Source of the DNA: Verrucomicrobiota bacterium
Lineage (GTDB): Bacteria > Verrucomicrobiota > Verrucomicrobiia > Limisphaerales > UBA8199
NCBI GenBank assembly: GCA_026397855.1
Contig: JAPLUA010000106.1
Span: 1-21,853, forward strand
Direction of reading: 5' to 3'
Length of the DNA: 21,853 nucleotides
Shown: positions 8,357 through 15,954 of the stretch, piece after piece
How positions within the stretch are numbered: position 1 is the stretch's first letter
Layout of the letters: every line of letters starts with the position of its first letter
The notes under the pieces: model-generated
The model's database searches: none
What the model was told of the DNA's origin: nothing
Seen by the model: only the letters and a program-made list of their open reading frames with translations
Position numbers and translations under genes: made by a program

Positions 8357-9676
8357 ATGAAGAACTCTATCGAAAGCTCGGGCCTCAGCCGCCGCCGTTT
8401 CCTTGCCGCCACCGCGTTGGCCGTCGTTGCGCCGGCGATCATCCCCGCCAGCGCATTGGGTCGGGGTGCGCGCAAAAGTCCCTCGGAACGCATCGTCGTG
8501 GGGGTTGTCGGCTGGGGCATGCAGGGCCCCAGCAACACGAATGAGTTGCTGAACCTGAATGACACCCAGGTCGTCGCGGCATGTGACCTGGACAAGAACC
8601 ACCTCCAGGGTGCGCTCAACAAGATCAACGGCCATTACAAGAACGAGGACGCCAAGCCCTACCACGATTATCGCGAGATGATGGGGCGCAAGGACATTGA
8701 CGCCGTGATGCTGGCCGTGCCGGACAATTGGCACGCCCTGGTCGCCGTCGAGGCCGCCAGGAACAAGAAGGATATTTACGGGGAGAAACCGCTGGCGCGG
8801 ACCATTGCCGAGCAGCAGGCGATCGTGAAAGCCGTGCAGAAGAACAAATGCATCTGGCAGACCGGCTCCTGGCAGCGTTCGCAACGGCCATTCCGCCAGG
8901 CGTGCGAGATTGTGCGCAACGGGCTGATCGGCAAAATCACGCGGGTAGAGGTCGGCTTGCCTGCCGGCCACCATGATTTCGCGAGGACCGCCCCTGCCCT
9001 GCTAGCGAAGTTCCCGAGTGCGCCGAAAGAGCCGGAGTATCTGGCTGGAGTTGTGCCCGGCAGCGCGGATTGGAACATTGCGGTGACGCCTCCGCCGCCC
9101 GAGCTGGATTATGAAAGGTGGCTCGGCCCCGCCCGGCAGGAGCCCTACATCCAGGCGCGGGTCTTCATGAACTGGCGATGGAACTACAACATCGGCGGCG
9201 GGCAGTTGCTGGATTGGATCGGCCATCATTGCGACATCGCCCACTGGGGCATGGGCATGGATACCGGCGGCCCGTCTGAGATCGAAGGCCACGGCGAGTT
9301 CCCGCCCAAGGAGGCCATCTGGAATACCTGCGGCAAGTATCGCATTGAATTGAAGTATCCGAACGACATCACGATGATCATCGCGGGCGGACACAAGGAC
9401 ATCCGCGGTGGCACCAAGTGGATTGGCACCGACGGGTGGGTATGGGTGGACCGCGGCGGTTACGACGCCACCAACCTTGATTGGTTTGTGAAGATCCCGG
9501 ACGACTGCTACAAGGTAAAGCTCTACGAGACCAAGGGCCACATGCGCAACTTCATTGACTGCGTGAAGTCCCGCCAGCCCACGATCACGCCAATCGAGAC
9601 CGCGCATCATTCCGCCATCCCGGCACGCCCGTTGAGACTGCCCACCATTCCGCCATCCCGGGCCACCTTGGCCTGA
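8357..9676 (+). CDS. Tat-exported Gfo/Idh/MocA oxidoreductase, frameshifted 3' end
   Basis: A probable NAD(P)-dependent sugar or inositol oxidoreductase. A twin-arginine signal (SRRRFLAATALAVVAP, from residue 11) precedes a Rossmann segment IVVGVVGWGMQG (46-57), and DIYGEKPLA (139-147) contains the family EKP motif. The substrate domain includes the NIGGGQLLDWIGHHCDIAHWGMG block (from 278), typical of exported planctomycete/verrucomicrobial paralogues. The ATG at 8357 immediately precedes the Tat signal, although the frame is open to 8255. The normal protein breaks after TPIETAHHSAIP (411-422): the frame runs 17 unrelated codons to a stop at 9676, while the expected C-terminus continues two bases out of phase to 9795. 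As written the product lacks its last roughly 45 residues. The substrate cannot be assigned. Confidence 0.9.
   Translation: MKNSIESSGLSRRRFLAATALAVVAPAIIPASALGRGARKSPSERIVVGVVGWGMQGPSNTNELLNLNDTQVVAACDLDKNHLQGALNKINGHYKNEDAKPYHDYREMMGRKDIDAVMLAVPDNWHALVAVEAARNKKDIYGEKPLARTIAEQQAIVKAVQKNKCIWQTGSWQRSQRPFRQACEIVRNGLIGKITRVEVGLPAGHHDFARTAPALLAKFPSAPKEPEYLAGVVPGSADWNIAVTPPPPELDYERWLGPARQEPYIQARVFMNWRWNYNIGGGQLLDWIGHHCDIAHWGMGMDTGGPSEIEGHGEFPPKEAIWNTCGKYRIELKYPNDITMIIAGGHKDIRGGTKWIGTDGWVWVDRGGYDATNLDWFVKIPDDCYKVKLYETKGHMRNFIDCVKSRQPTITPIETAHHSAIPARPLRLPTIPPSRATLA
9594..9661. repeat. 38-bp-offset homeologous duplication at the Gfo/Idh/MocA break
   Basis: Bases 9594-9623 recur at 9632-9661 with 26 of 30 identical, including 16 consecutive identical bases (9608-9623). 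All four differences fall in third codon positions: one changes Ile to Val and the other three are silent. Both copies encode (I/V)ETAHHSAIP, but in frames two bases apart. A recent tandem duplication would be identical, so this looks like the meeting point of two independently evolved homologues. Confidence 0.8.
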
Positions 9677-9795
9677 TTTCCATGCTGGTCGGACGCAAGA
9701 TCAAGTGGGATGTCGCCAAAGAGAAGATTCTCGGCGACAGCGAGGCCAGCAAGCTCCTGACACGCCCGTATCGCGAGCCCTGGAAACTTTCGTAG
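9624..9795 (+). pseudogene. Out-of-frame 3' fragment of a second Gfo/Idh/MocA gene
   Basis: Read from 9625, the sequence encodes 56 residues beginning TPVETAHHSAIPGHLGLIS and ending LTRPYREPWKLS before a TAG at 9793-9795. This is the conserved C-terminal tail expected of the preceding oxidoreductase family. It re-encodes a peptide already present at the end of the upstream frame using different synonymous codons, so it probably came from a paralogue. It has no start codon and is not expected to be translated alone. If a sequencing or assembly error caused the break, it is simply the true C-terminus of the upstream gene. Confidence 0.75.
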
Positions 9796-9833
9796 TCCGC
9801 GCGATTGAAGCAGCCGGTGGAGCCCCGGTGCGG

Positions 9834-9905
9834 TTCCGGCGTGATACGGGTGTGTCTCCCATGAGGGTCGACCCCCATGGGAGACACACCCATATCACGC
9901 CGGGA
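9834..9905. repeat. Giant near-perfect palindrome
   Basis: Bases 9841-9863 are the reverse complement of 9876-9898 with one mismatch in 23. The centre between them contains the perfect palindrome GGGTCGACCC, so the 58-bp core is almost completely self-complementary with essentially no loop. Weaker complementarity (CCGGC/GCCGG and beyond) extends it to about 72 bp. It could extrude as a cruciform or form a very stable RNA hairpin. It lies in non-coding DNA about 390 bp before the desaturase start and has no T tract, so it is not a classical terminator. Confidence 0.85.
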
Positions 9906-10132
9906 TCATACCGGGACAACCCCATCACGGCGCGAGGGGTGCGAGGAAGGCAGAAAGCGCCGACCCACCCGCTGCGCGCTACAGATCCACGGCCGAGTGG
10001 ACCGGCCGATAGCCGATGCGCAGGGTGGCAGCATTGAGCGCCAGCTCACGGGTGTGTTGCCCAATCTGTCTTCGGATGGCCACTGCAGACAGCAGGAAGC
10101 CGGGACGGAGGTGCTTTCGCCGGGCGTGCCGC

Positions 10133-10160
10133 TTGTCTTCCGTCCGATCTGTGCTATGTT
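10133..10160 (+). promoter_or_regulatory. Candidate sigma70-type promoter for the desaturase
   Basis: TTGTCT (10133-10138) and TATGTT (10155-10160) are separated by 16 bp, and the second is preceded by TG one base away (extended -10, TGCTATGTT). Each hexamer matches four of six consensus bases. It would leave a leader of about 130 bases before the ATG at 10296. Found by eye only; a chance match is quite possible. Confidence 0.3.
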
Positions 10161-10295
10161 GCTATTCAGCCAGATGACCTGCCGCACTTTTCATAAGCTC
10201 GGTAACATCACCAATTCAGGCGTCTTTTGGTGATTGGGCGCCCGGCACTCGGGATCGGTCCGGAAACACAATCCATAGAAGTGAATGATACTGTC

Positions 10296-11339
10296 ATGAG
10301 CAAATCGGCCCCAGCCGGGAAGGACCAGGTCCGCAGCAATGCCAACTGGAAAGACGTTGTGGCCAAGTACCAGAAGTCGGAGGTATGGCCCGGCGTCTGG
10401 CAACTGGTCAACACGCTGGTTCCCTACGCGGCGCTGTGGTATTTGATGCATTTGACTTCAAAGGTCTCGTGGTGGCTGACGGTGCCGCTGGCGTTGCTTG
10501 CGGCGGGGTTCCTGGTGAGGGCATTCATTATCTTTCACGACTGCGGCCACGGCTCGTTTTTCCCCTCCCGGCGCGCAAACGACATCGTCGGCTTTATCAC
10601 CGGCGTGCTGACGTTCACGCCTTATCATCATTGGCGCTGGGAGCACAGCCTGCACCATGCCACATCGGGGGATCTGGACCGGCGCGGCACGGGGGATGTG
10701 TGGACCTTGACGGTGCAGGAATACCTGGAGGCCTCGCGCTGGAAGCGCTTTGCTTACCGGCTGGCCCGGAACCCGCTGGTCCTCTTCGGCATCGCCCCCC
10801 TCGTTCTGTTCCTGGTCATGCAGCGGTTCCCGTCTTCCAAGGCGGCGCCTCGAGAACGCAACTCGGTGATCTTGACCAATCTCGGCATCCTGGTAGTGGG
10901 CGCCGGGATGAGCTGGGTGTTCGGTCTCAAGCACTACGTGCTGCTGCAAGTGCTGGTTATTGCGGTGGCCGGTTCCGCCGGCCTATGGCTGTTCTACGTC
11001 CAGCACCAGTTTGATGGAGTCTATTGGCAGCGCAGCGAGGACTGGGACTACTGCACGGCGGCGCTCAAGGGCAGTTCCTTCTACAAGCTGCCGAGGGTGC
11101 TGCAGTGGTTCTCGGGCAACATCGGGTTTCATCACATCCACCACCTGAGCCCGCGCATTCCCAATTATTACCTGGAGAAGTGCCACCAGGAGGAACCTCT
11201 CTTTCAGACGGTCCAGCCGATCACCTTGCTCGGCAGTCTCAAGTCGCTCACGTTTCGGCTGTGGGACGAGCAGAGGCAGAGGCTCGTGAGCTACCGGGCG
11301 CTGAAGACGATTGAGAAGCAGCCGCAGGGCGTGCGTTGA
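10296..11339 (+). CDS. Membrane acyl-lipid / fatty acid desaturase
   Basis: Introduces a double bond into membrane fatty acyl chains using a di-iron centre. The 347-residue product carries the three histidine boxes of the FA_desaturase family: HDCGH (81-85), HSLHH (117-121) and HHIHH (279-283, in GFHHIHHLSPRIPNYYLEKC, typical of delta-12/omega-6-like and Bacillus delta-5-like acyl-lipid enzymes). Hydrophobic pairs around 37-80, 160-176 and 190-235 fit four membrane spans with the boxes cytoplasmic. The ATG at 10296 is chosen over a TTG at 10227 because the family N-terminus begins near NWKDVVAKY. The position of the double bond and the electron donor cannot be inferred. The gene stands alone after a 500-bp gap. 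Confidence 0.93.
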   Translation: MSKSAPAGKDQVRSNANWKDVVAKYQKSEVWPGVWQLVNTLVPYAALWYLMHLTSKVSWWLTVPLALLAAGFLVRAFIIFHDCGHGSFFPSRRANDIVGFITGVLTFTPYHHWRWEHSLHHATSGDLDRRGTGDVWTLTVQEYLEASRWKRFAYRLARNPLVLFGIAPLVLFLVMQRFPSSKAAPRERNSVILTNLGILVVGAGMSWVFGLKHYVLLQVLVIAVAGSAGLWLFYVQHQFDGVYWQRSEDWDYCTAALKGSSFYKLPRVLQWFSGNIGFHHIHHLSPRIPNYYLEKCHQEEPLFQTVQPITLLGSLKSLTFRLWDEQRQRLVSYRALKTIEKQPQGVR

Positions 11340-11392
11340 CACTCAATCCCTCGTATTCATTTGCCTGTGAGGTTCATTCAATACTCCCTAGC

Positions 11393-11456
11393 CGCGGACG
11401 TGAGTCCGCGCCATTCAAAGGGCTCCTGCGAGAGGGGGTGAAGCCGGGGCCCTCTC
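11393..11456. repeat. Two short hairpins upstream of the propeller protein
   Basis: The first hairpin is CGCGGAC-GTGA-GTCCGCG (11393-11410), a perfect 7-bp stem. It shares the core GCGGAC...GTCCGC with the hairpin inside the MITE-like element at 215-232. The second is GAGAGGG (11430-11436) pairing with CCCTCTC (11450-11456), a 7-bp stem with a 13-base loop. Neither has a following T tract. They fill most of the 151-bp gap between the desaturase stop and the next start. Confidence 0.6.
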
Positions 11457-11490
11457 TACAATCGGAGCCGAACCCCGCCGCTCCGACCAA

Positions 11491-12777
11491 GTGCTCAACA
11501 TCGGCTCACGGCTGGAACCGATGGTGGACGACTACCTGATAGACAAGCTCACAGGTGTGGAACTCCGTCTGCACCCACCCCAGCCGGCGCCGATCTCCGA
11601 GGTCATACCCATCGGCTACTACGCCACGGTAATCAAGGACCTCGACCGCTACCGTTTTTATTACCGCGGCACCGTGCCGGGCTATACGGGGAAGACTCAC
11701 GACGGCAATGCCGGCGAAATCACCTGCTACGCTGAGAGCACAAACGGAATCGCCTGGATCAAGCCGGCCCTAGGCCTCTTTGAGATCAACGGTTCGCGCT
11801 CCAACAATGCCATCCTGGCAGGCGCCTCGCCGTTCAGCCACAACTTCACCCCTTTCCTGGACCAACGACCGGGAGTGGCTCCCGAACAGCGTTACAAGGC
11901 CCTTGCGGGGGTGCATAAGAGCGGCCTCCACGCCTTCATCTCCGGCGACGGCATCCGCTGGAAGAAACTGCAGGACGAGCCTGTGGTGCGGTCCAAGGCC
12001 TTTGCCTTCGACTCGCAGAACGTCGCCTTCTGGAGCGAGCTCGAACAAACCTACGTTTGCTATTTCCGATCCTGGGAAACCCCGCATGGCCAGCTTAGAA
12101 CCATCAGCCGCACGACCTCGCCTGACTTCGTGAATTGGTCGCCGCCGGCACCTATGAACCCCAACGAGCCGGCAGAACACCTCTACACCAGCGGCACTCA
12201 CCCCTATTTTCGAGCTCCACACATCTACATTGGGCTGCCCACCCGGTTCATGCCGGACCGGGGCCAGTCCACCGACATCCTGTTCATGCCCTCACGCGGC
12301 GGCACCAACTACGATCGGGTATTCCGGGAAGCGTTTATCCGTCCCGGCCTCGACCCCTCCCGATGGGGAAACCGGGCGAACTATGCGGCGGTAAACGTCG
12401 TGCCCACCGGCCCGGCTGAAATGTCCATCTACACCCTTGCGGGCCGCTACGTCCTCCGGACGGATGGATTTGCTTCGGTCCACGCCGGCCATCGCTCGGG
12501 CGAATTCCTGACACGCCCATTGCGATTCAGCGGCAATCGCCTCACGCTCAACATGGCAACGTCCGCAGCAGGTTCCATCCGGATGGAGGTCCAGGACGAG
12601 CAAGGCAAACCGGTGGACGGCTTCCGGTTGGAAGAGGCAACCAGCCTGGTGGGCGATCAAATTGACCGGGTGGTGACGTGGAAAGCCGGCGATTCCATGG
12701 CGAGCCTTGCAGGCCGGGTCATCAGATTGCGGTTCCTGATGCAGGAGGCCGACCTGTTCGCGCTGCAGTTCCGCTAA
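11491..12777 (+). CDS. Glycosidase-like beta-propeller protein, unknown function
   Basis: 428 residues starting at a GTG. From the first residues (NIGSRLEPMVDDYLIDKLTG) it resembles proteins common in Planctomycetes and Verrucomicrobiota annotated as hypothetical or glycosyl-hydrolase-like, with a five-bladed propeller (YRFYYRG, ITCYAESTNGIAW, YVCYFRSWE, and similar blades to about residue 320). A C-terminal beta-sandwich (about 330-428) may bind carbohydrate. Homologues usually carry an N-terminal signal peptide. Here the in-frame stop at 11401 and the hairpins at 11393-11456 leave no room for one, so the protein may have lost its export signal or be cytoplasmic. No catalytic residues could be assigned. 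Confidence 0.7.
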   Translation: MLNIGSRLEPMVDDYLIDKLTGVELRLHPPQPAPISEVIPIGYYATVIKDLDRYRFYYRGTVPGYTGKTHDGNAGEITCYAESTNGIAWIKPALGLFEINGSRSNNAILAGASPFSHNFTPFLDQRPGVAPEQRYKALAGVHKSGLHAFISGDGIRWKKLQDEPVVRSKAFAFDSQNVAFWSELEQTYVCYFRSWETPHGQLRTISRTTSPDFVNWSPPAPMNPNEPAEHLYTSGTHPYFRAPHIYIGLPTRFMPDRGQSTDILFMPSRGGTNYDRVFREAFIRPGLDPSRWGNRANYAAVNVVPTGPAEMSIYTLAGRYVLRTDGFASVHAGHRSGEFLTRPLRFSGNRLTLNMATSAAGSIRMEVQDEQGKPVDGFRLEEATSLVGDQIDRVVTWKAGDSMASLAGRVIRLRFLMQEADLFALQFR

Positions 12778-12871
12778 GCATACGGACTTTCAGGTTCACA
12801 AATATGACTCTTTGGACAACCCGCAAGCCCCTGCCATGAGGACGTCGCTCTATGAGAAAGGCGGTGGGCGC

Positions 12872-13858
12872 ATGACCGGATTTTTCCTCGCAAACATCAT
12901 TCTCCTGCTCTCAACCGGGTTCATGATCGTTGCGGCACAGGAAGCCCTCACGGTTGCGGCAGGCGGGGACAAAGCGTCCATTCCGGAGCAGGCCTGGTCG
13001 TTCCTTCAAACAGGAAAGCTCTCCGCATCCGCCAGGTACCGTTTCGAGTTGTATGAGCGGAAGCAGGCTGCGTTTCCCCATACAGCGGAAGCGTCCACGC
13101 TGCGGCTGGCGCTCGGTTATGAAACCCCCACCGTGTATGGGTTTTCCGCCTTCGCCGAATACGAGGGCGTGTTTGTCCTGGGGCTGGATAACTACGACGT
13201 TGCCGGGGTTCCCGGCCAAACCAAGCCGGGCTACCCCAGCATTCTTGACCCCCGCGCCAACGAGTTGAACCAGGGCTGGGTGCGCTGGAAATGGGGGGAA
13301 GCGAACTTCCAGGCCACCCTCACGGCAGGTCGTCAGGAAATCATGCTCAACGACAATTGGGGTATTCGCTACACGGGAGAAGTTGCCAACCAGCAGGATT
13401 TCGCGCGGAATCCCAACCAGGTCAATGCGAACTATTGGCTCGGAGAACTGGGCGCCGTGTATCAAAGCCACACCCTGAAAGCCGGCCTGGCGTGGCTGGG
13501 AGGACGCAGCGCCACGGATAAGCTCTCCACCCCGCTGGCGCATCCGTTCAACGGGTGGACGGAACTCTTCGCAAGCAACCCCAGCCAGGGCACAAGCCAT
13601 GGCCTCGAGGCGATTTACCTGGGCCTCGGCGGCCCTGTCAGCCAGCAGGTCGGCCTGACCTACACCGTGACACTCTACGACTATTACGCCGCAAATGACG
13701 GCGCCCACTACGGCCGTGAACTCGATTTCGGCCTGGCCTGGAAAGTGAAGCCGGTTTGGGACAAGTGGGAGATTGGCACGCGCTTCGCCTATTATTGGGC
13801 CGACACGCTCTTCGGCAACGCGTTGCGCACGTCCATCTACACCAGCATCAGCTTCTGA
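12872..13858 (+). CDS. Outer-membrane beta-barrel (alginate-export/porin-like)
   Basis: 328 residues from the ATG at 12872, which is followed by a signal peptide (MTGFFLANIILLLSTGFMIVAA) and preceded by an AGGCGG-like ribosome-binding site. Alternatives at 12836 (ATG) and 12812 (TTG) add an unlikely charged N-terminus. The mature part is a series of alternating amphipathic strands with aromatic girdle residues (KLSASARYRFELYERK, GYETPTVYGFSAFAEYEGVF, WVRWKWGEANFQATLTAGRQE), and the last residue is Phe, as required for BAM recognition of outer-membrane barrels. The RQEI...NW pattern is reminiscent of alginate-export-type porins. The cargo is unknown. It ends 19 bp from the convergent SGNH gene. 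Confidence 0.8.
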   Translation: MTGFFLANIILLLSTGFMIVAAQEALTVAAGGDKASIPEQAWSFLQTGKLSASARYRFELYERKQAAFPHTAEASTLRLALGYETPTVYGFSAFAEYEGVFVLGLDNYDVAGVPGQTKPGYPSILDPRANELNQGWVRWKWGEANFQATLTAGRQEIMLNDNWGIRYTGEVANQQDFARNPNQVNANYWLGELGAVYQSHTLKAGLAWLGGRSATDKLSTPLAHPFNGWTELFASNPSQGTSHGLEAIYLGLGGPVSQQVGLTYTVTLYDYYAANDGAHYGRELDFGLAWKVKPVWDKWEIGTRFAYYWADTLFGNALRTSIYTSISF

Positions 13859-13877
13859 TCACCGTGCTGGGCAGGGC

Positions 13878-15116
13878 CTACAAGGATTCCGCCTTCCTTT
13901 CATCGGGGACGGCGACGCCCGCTGCGCCGAGGCCCAGGATCCAAAACTCATGGCCGCCGCTGCCTTCGCTCTTTTCCCCGAGCAATTCAAATCGCACGCG
14001 ATGTTTGCCTGCGGACAGGTCGCGGACAATCTCCCGGGTCTGCCGGTAGCCGCCCCAGGTCTGGTCGAACCATCCATCCAGATCTTTCGCCGCGCCGCCG
14101 TCCACGGTCACGCGCGCCCGACCCATCGGCCCCTTGATCACGTGATGCATCGAGAGCACGGCTTTACCCGCGATCTCGAACTCGATTGCGCTGCCCGGCT
14201 GGGCGCTCCTCCAGCAGTGGTTTGTGACATCCAGCGTCCATCCGCTGTTGGTAAGCGGCCGCAGCGCGTCGGCTTCCACCAGGGTCGTGTGCTCGAAGAG
14301 ATCGGTGAACAGGGGCGCGGGCACGGGCACTACCGCCGGCAACGACTCTGCAACCGGCAATGAATGCAATGAGTTTTCGAGTGTGCGCGTAACGAACTGG
14401 GCGGCGTAGCCGTGCCCGCGGTCGTTGGGGTGGACGATGTCAGCCTCCACGTCGCTCCACTTCATTCTGCCCGCCTGGATTTCGGGCCAGAGCGCGTCGC
14501 GGAAGCTGAGCATGGGCAGGTCGTAATGCCGCCCCACCCGGCTATGCCACTCCTGGGCGTTGCTGCCGTTGTTGTGCATCGTGAAGAGCATCGCCACGGC
14601 GGGTTGATTGGTCAACTGAAGCACCTGCCGGACAACCCCCTCCAACGTCTCCGCGGACTCCAGCGAGCCGGGATCGTTGACCGCATACTCGATCATGACG
14701 AAATCCGGCTGCTCCTTGAGCAGATCGCGTTGCGCCCGCAGCGCGCCATAGCTCGATCCGGTCGCACCAATCCCTGCGTTGACGAGTTTCACATTGGCTC
14801 GCGGAAAGTGCTCCCGCCACCAGCCCGCCACCCGGTTGACGTAACGCAAGTCGGGGGTGCTGGCTGCCGAACCTGCCGTGATCGAGCCTCCAATAGCGCC
14901 CACAACGACCCTTTCTCCCCGGCTTGCCTTGGCCAGGACGCGCCAGACCCTCGCTGGCTGGCCGTCGCTGACTCGCGCGCGCAGCCAGAGATCCTCATCA
15001 CTGGCGGGCGCGTTAGTTGCCGGGGTTGCTGGATCCTGTGTTTTCTCTTGTGCGAACGCGCAAAAGCCGGCTGTAGCAAGTGCGAACAGGGCGTAATTCA
15101 AACATTTCATTCTCAT
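13878..15116 (-). CDS. Secreted SGNH/GDSL-family hydrolase
   Basis: 412 residues with a signal peptide (MKCLNYALFALATAGFCAFA). SGNH blocks are visible: nucleophile Ser78 in GAIGGSITAG, the oxyanion glycine region AGIGATGSSYG (114-124), Asn147 in EYAVND, and DIVHPNDRGH with Asp226 and His229 as the catalytic DxxH pair. After the catalytic domain (about 45-250), a C-terminal region (about 270-400) is predicted beta-rich, perhaps a carbohydrate-binding jelly roll. The family includes carbohydrate esterases, lipases and deacetylases. Export plus the extra domain make a polysaccharide deacylase plausible but unproven. The start could be the first or third codon (both ATG). It is 100 bp downstream of the PPTase gene on the same strand and is probably not part of that operon. 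Confidence 0.87.
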   Translation of the reverse strand: MRMKCLNYALFALATAGFCAFAQEKTQDPATPATNAPASDEDLWLRARVSDGQPARVWRVLAKASRGERVVVGAIGGSITAGSAASTPDLRYVNRVAGWWREHFPRANVKLVNAGIGATGSSYGALRAQRDLLKEQPDFVMIEYAVNDPGSLESAETLEGVVRQVLQLTNQPAVAMLFTMHNNGSNAQEWHSRVGRHYDLPMLSFRDALWPEIQAGRMKWSDVEADIVHPNDRGHGYAAQFVTRTLENSLHSLPVAESLPAVVPVPAPLFTDLFEHTTLVEADALRPLTNSGWTLDVTNHCWRSAQPGSAIEFEIAGKAVLSMHHVIKGPMGRARVTVDGGAAKDLDGWFDQTWGGYRQTREIVRDLSAGKHRVRFELLGEKSEGSGGHEFWILGLGAAGVAVPDERKAESL

Positions 15117-15216
15117 AGATTGATTGTGCGAGCGTAACCCTCCCGGGCTGGAGGGAGGATCATCTCCAACCGCAATGCCGTTTCAAAAGGGGCAGTTTCA
15201 TGTTCGCCGCCCCCAC
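15117..15216. other. Gap after the ole operon with a weak hairpin
   Basis: The 100 bases between the PPTase stop and the SGNH start contain a CCCTCC...GGAGGG stem (15138-15155) with a six-base loop. It may slow or stop transcription from the ole operon, but there is no T tract on either strand. No coding frame or clear promoter was seen. Confidence 0.3.
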
Positions 15217-15954
15217 TTACCAAAGGCATAGGCACTTCACGGTTTCGAGCGGCGACTGAGCGGCCAATGCCGCGCAGTAATCGGCCGGTTGTTCCAACTG
15301 GATCGGGTGAATGCTCCATGAATCCAGCGCGGATGGATCATCGTTGTCTTCGAAAAGCACCTCCCCGGCGCTGCCCGTGATGGAAACAGAAAATGTCCGC
15401 GTATCACGGCTCAAGCCAAAGCCACGTGCCTTCAGATAAGCTTCCTTGCGGGTCCAACATTCCATGAACGCCCGCGGGCGATCTGCCGGCGGAAGCGCTT
15501 GCAACTGCGACTGCTCGCGCCCGGAGAAGAATCGCCCAGCCACGTCGGAGTGATCGGCAGTCCCCCCGAGCCATTCGACATCAATGCCCACAGGAGCGCT
15601 TCGCGAGAAGGCGAGAAGAACCAGTTCCTGAGAATGGGAGACGTTGAACTGCAGCCGACCCTCGGGATAGTGGAGTTCCGGTTTGCCGTGCTCTGCCGTC
15701 CGGAAGATGATTTCTGACGGGAGCCTATTCAGGTATCGCCCGAGAAGGGACCGCAGGGTGGAGCGGGCGATGATGAATTGCCGGCGCGGGCGCTCGACCT
15801 TAAAACGGTCGGCGCGTTCCTGTTCATCGCCCGAGAGCATGTCGAACTGGCCCGCAAGGTCCGAAGTGTCCTGCGGCAAGGCGCACTTCCACACATGAAC
15901 CTCGCCCTTGGCCAGGTCCGGGAACGGGTCGGGAATCAAGTGGTCCGGCTTCAT
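15217..15954 (-). CDS. Sfp-type 4'-phosphopantetheinyl transferase
   Basis: Transfers the phosphopantetheine arm of CoA to a serine of carrier-protein domains, converting apo to holo form. Landmarks in 245 residues: HGKPEL (89-94), FNVSHS (103-108), the Mg-binding GIDVEW (123-128), and WTRKEAYLKARGFGL (167-181), the WxxKEA signature of the Sfp/Gsp/HetI group. The ATG at 15954 shares its A with the TGA of oleD (TGATG), so the two are translationally coupled. Its placement at the end of a dehydratase-ole operon suggests it plays the role PfaE has in polyunsaturated fatty acid synthases, activating tandem acyl carrier domains of a synthase expected beyond the right edge. The target is inferred only. 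Confidence 0.92.
   Translation of the reverse strand: MKPDHLIPDPFPDLAKGEVHVWKCALPQDTSDLAGQFDMLSGDEQERADRFKVERPRRQFIIARSTLRSLLGRYLNRLPSEIIFRTAEHGKPELHYPEGRLQFNVSHSQELVLLAFSRSAPVGIDVEWLGGTADHSDVAGRFFSGREQSQLQALPPADRPRAFMECWTRKEAYLKARGFGLSRDTRTFSVSITGSAGEVLFEDNDDPSALDSWSIHPIQLEQPADYCAALAAQSPLETVKCLCLW

Larger units (their letters stand above)
9796..10295. other. Repeat-bearing intergenic gap before the desaturase
   Basis: Five hundred bases with no convincing gene. Open frames on both strands cross the large palindrome, lack motifs and show no codon bias. Contents: the palindrome at 9834-9905, a candidate promoter at 10133-10160 and otherwise unstructured sequence. The remainder may be decayed DNA left by the rearrangement that broke the upstream oxidoreductase gene, but no homology is recognisable by eye. 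Confidence 0.5.

Noticed and set aside
10107..10148. GGACGGA...TCCGTCC inverted repeat as an operator
   Set aside because: A 7-bp stem with a loop of nearly 30 bases is within chance expectation in GC-rich intergenic DNA.
9705..10233. Small plus-strand genes in the 500-bp gap
   Set aside because: The frames run through the palindrome, have no motif and no codon bias. Similar-looking peptides are products of the repeat itself.
12812..12871. Earlier starts for the outer-membrane barrel
   Set aside because: They would put about 12-20 charged or polar residues before the signal peptide. The ATG at 12872 has a better ribosome-binding site and directly precedes the hydrophobic segment.
15138..15155. 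Intrinsic terminator after the PPTase gene
   Set aside because: The stem is only six base pairs and no T tract follows on the minus strand, so it is listed only as a weak hairpin.
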